NCBI GenBank assembly: GCA_002702945.1 | Contig: PADF01000005.1 | Span: 1-13,108, forward strand | Direction of reading: 5' to 3' | Origin: Methanobacteriota archaeon | GTDB taxonomy: Archaea; Thermoplasmatota; Poseidoniia; Poseidoniales; Poseidoniaceae | DNA: 13,108 bases | Part shown: positions 1-6,230 of the stretch, one piece after another | How positions within the stretch are numbered: the stretch's first letter is position 1 | Layout: each line of letters begins with the position of its first letter | The notes under the pieces: model-generated | What the model was told of the DNA's origin: nothing | The model's input: only the letters and a program-made list of their open reading frames with translations | Database searches by the model: none | Program-made: the position numbers and the translations under genes

Positions 1-804
1 GTGAGGGGCGGAATAAATACAATCTGGAATTTCATTAATATTTTGAGAAGCGATTACTTGACAACCAGATTTAATTGCTTCATACATCACCATTGGTTGA
101 CCCTCAAACTGTGACGGGATTAATAGAGCAGTACTATCTTTCAATAATTGATATTTTCTCTCCTCACTGATCCATCCTAAGCCAGTAATTCCTTCTTCAC
201 AATGTTTTGTACCTGTAGCAAATAATTCCCATCCATTGTTACGAATCTCTCTTGCTATTTTGAATGCAAAATCATGTCCTTTAACCGGGTCCGACCTACC
301 TAGAAGAAGAAGTTGTTTTGTCTTTCTTTTTTCAAAATCACCAATCTCAATCTTTGGGTCAATAGGATTTGAAATCACACAGCATTTTCCAATAATCGGT
401 TGCAATCTGTCTTTCCAATATTTGTTCAGGACAACTACTTTGAATGATAGAAGTTCTTTTTTGATATTTTTTCGTTGCTCAGCCATTTTATCAAATTGAC
501 CACTATGTATGTGAATTATAGTTGGGATTCCGAGTTTATTGGCTAATTTTGCTAAATTTAATTTTCTTCGATATGAAAACCCTGCTGCAGAGTGAATATG
601 TACAATATCAAATTTATTTTTGTTTTCTTTCAAAAAAACCCTTGCCTTTCTCCAAACAAGGATTTTTCTAAAAATTCCTAAACTAGAATGAGAACTTATC
701 ATTTCACTTTTCCATCCTTCTGGGGGATGTTCTGCTAAGATATTGATGACCTTTGCCATACCTCCAGGTGTATCACATGGACCGATATGAAGCACCCTTC
801 GCAT
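1..804 (-). CDS. GT4-family glycosyltransferase (GT-B fold), 3' end beyond the window
   Basis: Predicted retaining glycosyltransferase that moves a sugar from a nucleotide-sugar donor to a glycan or lipid-linked acceptor at the cytoplasmic face of the membrane. The frame is open from ATG at 804 to base 1 (268 codons), and no in-frame ATG, GTG or TTG lies between 804 and the upstream stop. Visible family features are an N-terminal glycine-rich loop (GPCDTPGGM, residues 8-16), HIHSAAGFS near 69-77, the strand-turn LLLGRSDPVKGHD at 166-178 that opens the C-terminal Rossmann domain, and PSQFEGQPMVMYEA at 230-243, whose E234 and E242 form the EX7E motif of GT4 enzymes. Family members are about 350-380 residues, so roughly a quarter is missing. 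It is divergent from the GT2 gene. Donor and acceptor cannot be read from the sequence. Confidence 0.88.
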   Translation of the reverse strand, partial: MRRVLHIGPCDTPGGMAKVINILAEHPPEGWKSEMISSHSSLGIFRKILVWRKARVFLKENKNKFDIVHIHSAAGFSYRRKLNLAKLANKLGIPTIIHIHSGQFDKMAEQRKNIKKELLSFKVVVLNKYWKDRLQPIIGKCCVISNPIDPKIEIGDFEKRKTKQLLLLGRSDPVKGHDFAFKIAREIRNNGWELFATGTKHCEEGITGLGWISEERKYQLLKDSTALLIPSQFEGQPMVMYEAIKSGCQVIASQNINEIPDCIYSAPH

Positions 805-852
805 ATCACTACCAGATACTACGACATCATGAGTATAGTGGTAGAAATAGCG

Positions 853-867
853 TAAATATAAAAATTA
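853..867. promoter_or_regulatory. Shared AT-rich TATA region between the divergent glycosyltransferase genes
   Basis: The 15-bp stretch TAAATATAAAAATTA sits in the 103-bp gap between the starts at 804 and 908. Read on either strand it offers an archaeal TATA-like element. With the usual 25-bp spacing the starts of transcription would fall near 830 (minus) and 885 (plus), leaving short leaders of about 25 nt. Position and composition are seen; promoter activity is inferred. Confidence 0.45.
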
Positions 868-907
868 CAAGGCAAGATGTCAAAATCAGAAAGGTATTGG
901 CAGGTAC

Positions 908-2122
908 ATGGTGTGGATTCCTGTAATTTCGCAAATAACCCTAGGGGCATTTGCTTTTTTGCCATTTCTACAACATCAAATCTCGATTAGTAGGTGGATA
1001 AAAAAACCATTGAAATATCCGAAAGAAACGCCAAAAGAAGATTTAGTGATTCTTCTTCCAGTGTGGAATGAGGGAAAAATTATACAGAATAAATTAGATA
1101 ACTTGGCAAGAAATAATGAAATAAAAACATCCTTGTTGATTATTGATTCATCCTCTGATGATAATACGGTTGAATTAACCAATGAATGGATCAGTAAAAA
1201 TAAATCTAAATTTCAATCAATTGAGCTCATTGAAATGGAAGAAAGGTTGGGTAAAACCCCTGCAGTCTGTCGCGCATTGAATCATCTTTCAAAGCAGAAT
1301 TTTGAGGGATTGATCTTAATGACCGATGCTGATGCAACAATTACTGAGGGCAGTATTGAGAGAATGTATGGATGGTTTTCAGATTCTACTATTGGTGCGG
1401 TTGGGGCTAAGGCGATAAGAAAGCGAGGTATTGACTCTGAGCGTCAGTATAGAGATATGTTTGAAACGATTAGATTGGGAGAGTCTAATTTTGATAGTAC
1501 ACCTTTTCTTGAAGGGTCTTGTATGATGTGGAGGTTTAGGGCATTAGATATTTCCCAACTAGATAAATTTTCGAATGCAGATGATGCACAAATTGCTACT
1601 GCTGTTAGGCTTTCTGGACTAAAGTCGATATACGATGATAAAGCCTCATTTTCTGATATTGCACCTCCAACCATTGAAGGGCAAAGAAGACAGAAGATAA
1701 GGAGAGGCCAAGGTTTACAGAATCTACTTAGGCGGCAAAAAAATAATTCCAATTTCCGCTCATTATCGAAATTCAAAAAGATATTCAAAAGACAAAATTA
1801 TCTTCATAATATCTCTCCTTTTTTAGCGTTAGGTGCTGGTTTATCTGCCTTATCCAGATGGGTTTTAGTTGGAATAAGCGGTATGCCTACAGGAAATGAA
1901 GCGATGATTCATGCATCACTAGGAATTGTAGAATTATTTTGTCTAACATCATGGCTATGTACTAGACAAGGAATTACTTTGCCTCTTTTAGGTAAAATTG
2001 GTAATATATTAACAGGCCTCGAATACTTACTTATCGCTAGGGTAAATTCGTTAAGAGGTATTTCTTCTCACATGTGGGATCAGCATACTGATACTAGAGA
2101 CTTAAATTCAAGTAAAAAATAA
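908..2122 (+). CDS. Membrane-anchored GT2-family glycosyltransferase
   Basis: Predicted processive-type family 2 glycosyltransferase (cellulose/hyaluronan synthase-like GT-A domain) facing the cytoplasm, 404 residues. An N-terminal hydrophobic segment (about 4-22) precedes the catalytic domain. It opens with VILLPVWNEG (47-56), then DSSSDDNT (80-87), the metal-binding DAD at 140-142, a short acceptor-site motif ADD at 224-226 in the place of the usual ED, and QRRQKIRRGQG at 259-269, equivalent to the Q/RxxRW region of processive enzymes. The C-terminal third holds two or three hydrophobic stretches (about 302-325, 337-352, 365-380) that would anchor or form a short channel. ATG 908 is the first plausible start in frame. 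It is divergent from the GT4 gene and convergent with the pilin gene. The product, such as exopolysaccharide or an N-glycan precursor, is not determinable. Confidence 0.86.
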   Translation: MVWIPVISQITLGAFAFLPFLQHQISISRWIKKPLKYPKETPKEDLVILLPVWNEGKIIQNKLDNLARNNEIKTSLLIIDSSSDDNTVELTNEWISKNKSKFQSIELIEMEERLGKTPAVCRALNHLSKQNFEGLILMTDADATITEGSIERMYGWFSDSTIGAVGAKAIRKRGIDSERQYRDMFETIRLGESNFDSTPFLEGSCMMWRFRALDISQLDKFSNADDAQIATAVRLSGLKSIYDDKASFSDIAPPTIEGQRRQKIRRGQGLQNLLRRQKNNSNFRSLSKFKKIFKRQNYLHNISPFLALGAGLSALSRWVLVGISGMPTGNEAMIHASLGIVELFCLTSWLCTRQGITLPLLGKIGNILTGLEYLLIARVNSLRGISSHMWDQHTDTRDLNSSKK

Positions 2123-2126
2123 AATT

Positions 2127-2165
2127 AAAAAAAGCCCCCCTGAGGACCGAAGTCCCCAGGAGGGC
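2127..2165 (-). terminator. Hairpin plus T-tract terminator of the pilin gene
   Basis: Bases 2134-2147 and 2152-2165 form a 14-bp stem with two mismatches around a CGAA loop at 2148-2151. On the minus strand the stem is followed at once by seven T (2133-2127), with more T-rich runs down to 2113. This fits termination of the minus-strand pilin transcript, whose stop codon is 53 bp upstream. The hairpin is GC-rich in an AT-rich setting and also lies just after the plus-strand GT2 stop, but no T-tract follows it on the plus strand, so it serves the pilin best. Confidence 0.75.
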
Positions 2166-2217
2166 AGTTATATTCCTCAGAATATATTCATCTTTAATTA
2201 GGCTGTATTAACCTACT

Positions 2218-2685
2218 TCACTCCATTGCGATACTGGAAGTATCTAGAGTAACGCCGTCACGGTCGTTCAAGATAGTAACAGTAACTGTGCATGTTGCAT
2301 CAGTTCCACAACCTTGGGTTGTGATTGTTACAGCTTCTCCAACGTTCCATGCTTGGTCAGTCTCAGTTGTGGTGTAGCAAGGTGCAGTTGCGTCAACAGC
2401 ACAGTCACCAGCGGTAACTGCAGCTTCTTGGCCAATAGCGACCTTAACCTTAGCAGATGCCCAGTTTAGGTCTCCGCCTTGGTCCATGGTTACAACAACT
2501 TCGTCAGCGCCAGCGCCGTCTGCTCCACTAAAGGAGTAGAGTGCTAGATCACCGTCGGTGTTGCTCTCTGCTAGGTTTGCGGCCCATACGTATAGTACAC
2601 CGGCCAATACCACAGTAATAGCAACCATTAGGATAGTTGCAATAACTGGGCTTACAGCTTCATCATTTCTTGTTTCGTTTTTCAT
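2218..2685 (-). CDS. Archaeal type IV pilin (Pilin_N / former DUF1628 family)
   Basis: Secreted structural subunit of an archaeal type IV pilus or related surface filament, 155 residues. The N-terminus MKNETRNDEAVSPVIATI is the class III leader pattern: a short charged leader, a likely prepilin-peptidase site just before AVSPVIATI, then a continuous hydrophobic helix (about 11-34) that would form the filament core and hold the pilin in the membrane. The rest is a threonine-, alanine- and aspartate-rich beta-type domain with four cysteines, suggesting one or two disulfides. The open frame runs upstream to 2856, but ATG 2685 has GGAGG 8 nt ahead and gives a proper leader, so I chose it. The gene is visibly richer in GC than its neighbours. 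The strong SD, TATA box and terminator suggest high expression. Whether it builds an adhesion pilus or another filament is unknown. Confidence 0.88.
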   Translation of the reverse strand: MKNETRNDEAVSPVIATILMVAITVVLAGVLYVWAANLAESNTDGDLALYSFSGADGAGADEVVVTMDQGGDLNWASAKVKVAIGQEAAVTAGDCAVDATAPCYTTTETDQAWNVGEAVTITTQGCGTDATCTVTVTILNDRDGVTLDTSSIAME

Positions 2686-2701
2686 ATTTTTGTCCTCCAT
2701 A

Positions 2702-2746
2702 CCCGTTGCCGGGAGTATGTTCTCCACCGTCAGCGTCCTATATAAT
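2702..2746 (-). promoter_or_regulatory. Pilin promoter and leader hairpin
   Basis: On the minus strand ATTATATAG at 2746-2738 is a good TATA box, placing transcription start near 2717 and giving a leader of about 30 nt. The leader contains CCCG-GCAA-CGGG (2713-2702), a 4-bp hairpin with a GNRA tetraloop just before the Shine-Dalgarno GGAGG at 2698-2694. CTCC at 2715-2712 could instead pair with that GGAG, so leader folding may affect ribosome access. Base patterns are seen; the regulatory effect is inferred. Confidence 0.5.
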
Positions 2747-2807
2747 GTTGGCGCCGATGAATGTCCCGAATTAGGCCAAAAACCGCGATACTGCGCGCAT
2801 ATTCCAG

Positions 2808-2874
2808 ATGTTATTTTTTGCCGCCGCATTGGAGCATACTGTTTGTAAACTAACATCTCTCAAAAAAATAACAT
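2808..2874. repeat. Inverted pair of a 12-bp AT-rich motif (third copy at 3072-3083)
   Basis: ATGTTATTTTTT occurs exactly at 2808-2819 (plus), as its reverse complement at 2863-2874, and again at 3072-3083 (plus), where it overlaps the map stop codon. The first two copies can pair as a 13-bp stem with one bulged A, across about 40 nt. The T-runs look like archaeal terminators: the inverted copy would end the candidate RNA on the minus strand. No other copy was noticed elsewhere in the window. Confidence 0.6.
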
Positions 2875-2973
2875 TTTATTCAGCCTCGCGGCTGTAGTGA
2901 AATTGAGGTGAACAGGGTGAGAGTAACGCAGAGGGGATGGGATGCACTCAACAGAACTTCTACAGCCCCGTTC
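2863..2973 (-). ncRNA. Candidate structured small RNA or leader upstream of the pilin
   Basis: A GC-rich island of about 110 bp in the AT-rich gap between map and the pilin. On the minus strand GGCTGTAG (2967-2960) pairs perfectly with CTACAGCC (2897-2890). Inside, TTGAGTG (2951-2945) pairs with CACCTCAA (2910-2903) with one bulge. The centre is a pyrimidine-rich loop with CATCCCATCCCCTC. The 3' part CAGCC-GCGA-GGCTG (2894-2881) is an alternative hairpin with a GNRA loop that competes for the same CAGCC. A run of seven T (2868-2862) follows about 12 nt later. A TATA box at 3003-2996 predicts a start near 2973. No known RNA family was recognised. It could be an independent sRNA or, with read-through, a long pilin leader. 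The strand is inferred from the promoter and T-tract. Confidence 0.45.
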
Positions 2974-2995
2974 ATAACCAACCAATAGTTGACAG

Positions 2996-3003
2996 TTTAT
3001 ATT
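2996..3003 (-). promoter_or_regulatory. TATA box for the candidate small RNA
   Basis: AATATAAA on the minus strand lies about 26 bp before the predicted RNA start at 2973, the standard archaeal spacing, and exactly in front of the GC-rich structured element. It also lies downstream of the map stop, so it is not an internal gene promoter. Confidence 0.45.
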
Positions 3004-3082
3004 GATTATTGAGTCAAAAACAAAGATAACTCGATTTCTAAACAGAACGATACAATAAAATTAATTGAAAAATGTTATTTTT

Positions 3083-4096
3083 TCACTCAACAGTAAGGAT
3101 TTCAGGACCGCCGTCTGAGACATATACTGTATGTTCAAACTGACAAATATTCCCTTGATCTGCACATGCCAAAACGTGGTATGTCTCTAAGAACCTAATG
3201 CTAATCAATTTCTTAACTAAAGCATTCCATTTACTCTGGCGACTACTTTCATCAGCTTCAGGAAATGGCTTCTCTAACATCGGATAGGCCCATCTTTCAG
3301 CGAAAGGAAGCGTAGAATATCTTTCTTCTAAATTTCTTGCGAGTTGCGCGCCGAGGGGCTTTAATTGCCCCTTTGCTCTTGCTTTTTTTGAGGTTGTAAG
3401 GCCAGTTAATCGGTAAATGTTTGATGAATTGGATTGACCGATATTTTTGATAAGACCTGATTTTCCTGTAGTATTAAATGGTTCAATCGCATATACGCCG
3501 CCTTCTTCTACAACTCCTTTGAAGCCTTTATTATCAGGCCCACAAGCATAAGAAGGTACTGAAACTCCTGCATGAAGTTCCCAAGGCTTCAATTGATGAC
3601 CACATAAATTTCTAATCGGCTGAAATCCTGCATCGAGTGAAGGTTGAGCAGCAGCAGCTCCAACTTTGTGCCACGGGGTTCCAGGATGTAACATTTCAAT
3701 AGCAGCATCTCTAGCTTCTTTTGCTGCTTTAATTTGCTCTGTATGATTATTAGTATTCCCTACTTCTATGGTTAATGCATTGTCTCCAATGTGCCCCTTA
3801 ATATGAACGCCATAGTCAATTTTAACACAATCTCCCTTACTCAAGGTCATTTCACCATCCCATTCTTGAACAGGAGAAACATTATGATCAGTAGTAAAAT
3901 GTGCTGCCAAATCATTTACAGCAATGGTCCCTGGGAATGCTGGTTTACCTCCGTGCCGATGAATAAATCTTTCAGCAGCCTCGATGACTTCATGAAATGT
4001 TGCTCCAGGTATGATTTTTTCTTTCATAGCCTCGAGAGTTCTACGAGCAACATGGCCAGCATCACGCCAATATTTTAGCGTATTTTCCTCATCCAT
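3083..4096 (-). CDS. map: Type II methionine aminopeptidase
   Basis: Cytoplasmic metalloprotease that removes the initiator methionine from nascent proteins, 337 residues. The pita-bread fold's five metal ligands are all present: D94 (KIDYGVH), D105 (GDNALTI), H167 (CGHQ), E205 (YAIEPF) and E321 (QFEHT). H66 in AAHFT matches the conserved substrate-side histidine. The region between H167 and E321 carries the insertion that defines type II enzymes. Archaeal members are usually about 295-305 residues, so this one is somewhat long, with extra sequence around 210-300. ATG 4096 lies inside the last codons of the Sua5 gene (22-bp overlap), which suggests translational coupling. It is the last gene of the minus cluster; T-rich sequence follows the stop. 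Confidence 0.93.
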   Translation of the reverse strand: MDEENTLKYWRDAGHVARRTLEAMKEKIIPGATFHEVIEAAERFIHRHGGKPAFPGTIAVNDLAAHFTTDHNVSPVQEWDGEMTLSKGDCVKIDYGVHIKGHIGDNALTIEVGNTNNHTEQIKAAKEARDAAIEMLHPGTPWHKVGAAAAQPSLDAGFQPIRNLCGHQLKPWELHAGVSVPSYACGPDNKGFKGVVEEGGVYAIEPFNTTGKSGLIKNIGQSNSSNIYRLTGLTTSKKARAKGQLKPLGAQLARNLEERYSTLPFAERWAYPMLEKPFPEADESSRQSKWNALVKKLISIRFLETYHVLACADQGNICQFEHTVYVSDGGPEILTVE

Positions 4097-4683
4097 GCCA
4101 TCACGTCTGCTTGAGGTACAACGCCCTCTCTCATAATGCTTACCGAGAATCCACGATTTTCTAACTCATTTTTATCAATAGATAATATCGTGCTACCTTT
4201 GCCTCCTGGACAAATACCATCTAGAACAAAATCCTCGCTCATTTCAAGAGATTTTGCTGCAATAGAGACTATATTACTCGGTTCAACGCCACTGGGATTT
4301 GCACTTGTAGCAGTAATAGGCCCTACAGATTTGGCTAACATTCTTGCTACAGGGTTAGCAAAAACTCTAATTGCAACTTTTTTTCCTCCCAATCTAGAAT
4401 CTAATTTCTCCTTAGCATCTAGAATTAATGTTATGCTACCTATTGGAAAATCATCTAATAGTGATTTAGCAAAATCGGAAACAACAACTAAACCTTCTGC
4501 TTGTTCTAAAGAAAAAACACCTAGGCTGACTGGTTGTTCATCAGAACGATTTTTCAAAGCAAATAATTGATCTAATCCTTTTTTGATTGGTAAGCAACCA
4601 AGGCCCGGTAATGTAGATGTTGGATAGGCAACAACTCCACCTGATTCAAGATGTTCAATCAGTTTACTTGAAATTTCATCCAT
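4075..4683 (-). CDS. Sua5/YciO/YrdC-type L-threonylcarbamoyladenylate synthase
   Basis: Predicted to make threonylcarbamoyl-AMP from threonine, bicarbonate and ATP, the first step of the t6A modification at position 37 of ANN-decoding tRNAs; acts in the cytoplasm. The protein is 202 residues, the size of the short TsaC/YrdC form without the Sua5 C-terminal domain. Motifs in order are YPTSTLPGLG (20-29), KNR (44-46) of the KxR nucleotide-binding signature, ATSANPSG (125-132), GKGSTILSID (161-170) and MREGVV (184-189). The frame extends upstream to 4740, but ATG 4683 starts 4 nt after the upstream stop and avoids a 53-bp overlap, so I chose it. The YPTSTLPGLG motif has proline where many relatives have tyrosine or phenylalanine. 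YciO-like paralogues are hard to exclude. Confidence 0.85.
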   Translation of the reverse strand: MDEISSKLIEHLESGGVVAYPTSTLPGLGCLPIKKGLDQLFALKNRSDEQPVSLGVFSLEQAEGLVVVSDFAKSLLDDFPIGSITLILDAKEKLDSRLGGKKVAIRVFANPVARMLAKSVGPITATSANPSGVEPSNIVSIAAKSLEMSEDFVLDGICPGGKGSTILSIDKNELENRGFSVSIMREGVVPQADVMAWMRKIR

Positions 4684-4687
4684 ATTC

Positions 4688-4963
4688 TCACTGTAAAATA
4701 GTCCATTCAGAAACATGCTTTTTAGCGACTTCAGCAGCAAGCTCTTTGTCTTCGGTTTTTACTAGTAATTTACCACTGGGGTATAGTGTAAGGTCACATG
4801 GGCCTGTAAATGTCCAGCATAATCGATTTCTAATTCCGACTTCATAACCATCAGATTCAATTTTCGCTCCAACAACTTCTAGGTCAATACTATCAATTCC
4901 ATCCAAATCTATCTGCCAAGCAGCGCGGTTGCCACAGAGTTCCATTACAAAACCATCAGACAT
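4688..4963 (-). CDS. Small conserved-looking hypothetical protein, possible TBP-like fold
   Basis: A 91-residue cytoplasmic protein with no signal peptide or membrane segment. I do not recognise the family firmly. The C-terminal half has alternating strands, then LTLYPSGKLLVKT followed by an acidic-to-basic helix EDKELAAEVAKKHV. That strand-SGK-strand-helix pattern recalls TBP-like half-domains such as the N-terminal domain of RNase HIII, but the similarity is only a visual impression. The start is uncertain: GTG 4984 overlaps the preceding stop as GTGA, while ATG 4963 has GAGGT 7 nt ahead, so ATG is preferred. Between the proline-rich gene and Sua5 with 4-nt spacing to the latter, it is probably translated with them; a role near RNA or translation would be speculation. 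Confidence 0.65.
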   Translation of the reverse strand: MSDGFVMELCGNRAAWQIDLDGIDSIDLEVVGAKIESDGYEVGIRNRLCWTFTGPCDLTLYPSGKLLVKTEDKELAAEVAKKHVSEWTILQ

Positions 4964-4980
4964 ATTGATACCTCTAAATT

Positions 4981-6165
4981 TCACATAGGCGGCCTAGGAG
5001 GCTTCTTTGATTTAGGTGGGCCTTTAGGTGGCTTTTTCGGACTCTTACTTGGTGGCCCAGAAGGAGGCCCCGATGGTGGTGAGCTACTAGGTTTAGCAGA
5101 AGGAGGTCCGGAAGGAGGCCCCGATGGTGGTGGACTGCTAGGTTTAGCAGAAGGAGGTCCGGAAGGAGGCCCCGATGGTGGCGGGCTACTAGGTTTAGCA
5201 GAAGGAGGTCCGGAAGGAGGCCCCGATGGTGGTGGACTAGTAGGTTTAGCAGAAGGAGGTCCGGAAGGAGGCTCAGAAGGCGGGCTACTAGGTTGATCTG
5301 TTGAAGGTTCAGCAGTATCTAAAGTCTCACTAAGTTCACTTGTTTCAACTACAGTATTGACTGGTAAAGGAGGTGGTGTTGATGCAGTAATAACCAAAGG
5401 AGCACTCTCTTCGACAGTTTGTTCAGGAGTACTAGAACTGGAGGAATCTAGAGATTTAGAAAATGATAATAGATCCGAAGAAGACTCTTTTTGTTCCACA
5501 CTTGGCTGCGAAACTTCCTCGATAACTGGCGATTCTACAGGAGTAAGAATCGAATCATCCTGTTGTACTACAGTAGGTGTTGAAAGCAAAGGATCATTAT
5601 TTTTCCATGGAGGAGTTCGAATCTCTTCATCTTCAACCTCAGGAGCATTTCCTACAGAAATAGCGGTAGCACCCCCAGCAGCATTCTCTCCGAAATAAGA
5701 CGTCATTGTAATTTCCGCTGAGTCAATAATCCCCCTTTCTTCAATATTTCCAAAGTCGCCTAAATCATCATCAAATGCATTTGAAAATAAGCCAGCACCA
5801 ATAGAATTTTTCACAACCCTCCCTTCATTCGCTTCAAAGGTGAAATCAGCATCATAAGGGCCGAGGTCAAGTTTGATGTTGCCCGAACGAATCATAAAAG
5901 TCCAGTTACCGCTTTCCAGAGGGAATTCAAAAGTAAACTTTCTAGTTAATCCCGGCCCTAGAGAGGAGATTCCTTCATCAGAATCAACCTTTCTTTTATC
6001 GCTTGTTTGGATGAAAATATCTAGTCCTCCAACTGGAATAGCAGACTCATTAGAAACTTCAACTGAGACTAAAACCACATCTTGATCATCATCATCGATT
6101 TCCATTTTCGCTAGTAATAACTGGCTTTCAAGCGGAGAAACTCGTTGAAAATGCTCTTCTGACAT
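4981..6165 (-). CDS. Proline-rich repeat protein with N-terminal beta domain
   Basis: A 394-residue protein of unknown function. Residues about 10-115 alternate hydrophobic strands (VVLVSVEVSNES, GLDIFIQTSD, KFTFEFPL, WTFMIRSG) and look like one Ig-like or CARDB-like beta-sandwich. The middle (115-295) is acidic, serine- and threonine-rich and probably disordered. Residues 301-372 are four near-perfect 17-residue repeats of the type SGPPSAKPSSPPPSGPP, and the tail ends in a lysine/proline-rich basic stretch. There is no signal peptide or membrane helix, so it is probably intracellular, and the charge switches from acidic middle to basic end. ATG 6165 is supported by a TATA-like GTATAAC about 30 bp ahead, a near-leaderless start. 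It leads the cluster ending in map, but the functional link is unclear. Confidence 0.75.
   Translation of the reverse strand: MSEEHFQRVSPLESQLLLAKMEIDDDDQDVVLVSVEVSNESAIPVGGLDIFIQTSDKRKVDSDEGISSLGPGLTRKFTFEFPLESGNWTFMIRSGNIKLDLGPYDADFTFEANEGRVVKNSIGAGLFSNAFDDDLGDFGNIEERGIIDSAEITMTSYFGENAAGGATAISVGNAPEVEDEEIRTPPWKNNDPLLSTPTVVQQDDSILTPVESPVIEEVSQPSVEQKESSSDLLSFSKSLDSSSSSTPEQTVEESAPLVITASTPPPLPVNTVVETSELSETLDTAEPSTDQPSSPPSEPPSGPPSAKPTSPPPSGPPSGPPSAKPSSPPPSGPPSGPPSAKPSSPPPSGPPSGPPSAKPSSSPPSGPPSGPPSKSPKKPPKGPPKSKKPPRPPM
5050..5265. repeat. 51-bp tandem repeat encoding the proline-rich tail
   Basis: Four contiguous 51-bp units occupy 5062-5265, with a 12-bp partial unit to 5050. The units keep frame (17 codons) and differ at only a few bases, some of them amino-acid changing (T/S and P/S). 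This is coding minisatellite-type sequence, and unit number is likely to vary between close strains. Confidence 0.9.
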
Positions 6166-6189
6166 ATGTCCCGCCTAAACCCCACTAGA

Positions 6190-6200
6190 GGCAGTTATAC
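6190..6200 (-). promoter_or_regulatory. TATA-like element for the proline-rich gene cluster
   Basis: GTATAACTGC on the minus strand (6200-6191) centres about 32 bp before ATG 6165, giving a leader of only a few bases. It lies in the 65-bp gap after the RDD stop, so the cluster running to map may have its own transcript. Confidence 0.4.
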
Positions 6201-6230
6201 TTGAACTAAATGTTTTTTTTGAACCCCAAA

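Noticed and set aside
236..499. Plus-strand open frame over the GT4 gene
   Set aside because: The minus strand encodes a continuous GT4 protein with family motifs; the plus frame has no recognisable features.
2686..2856. N-terminal extension of the pilin open frame
   Set aside because: It would bury the prepilin leader about 57 residues inside the protein, and it crosses the TATA box and a good SD placed for ATG 2685.
2881..2970. 5S rRNA, tRNA, C/D or H/ACA guide RNA
   Set aside because: The 5S signature around CCCATCCCGAAC, tRNA arms, C/D boxes and a correctly placed 3' ACA are all lacking.
4136..4570. Plus-strand 144-codon frame
   Set aside because: It lies wholly inside the Sua5 gene on the other strand, which has all family motifs.
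4684..4740. Upstream start for the Sua5 gene
   Set aside because: It would overlap the preceding gene by 53 bp, and the added residues do not belong to the family's N-terminus.
5050..5265. CRISPR-like array
   Set aside because: The 51-bp units are contiguous with no spacers and keep a coding frame for a proline-rich tail.
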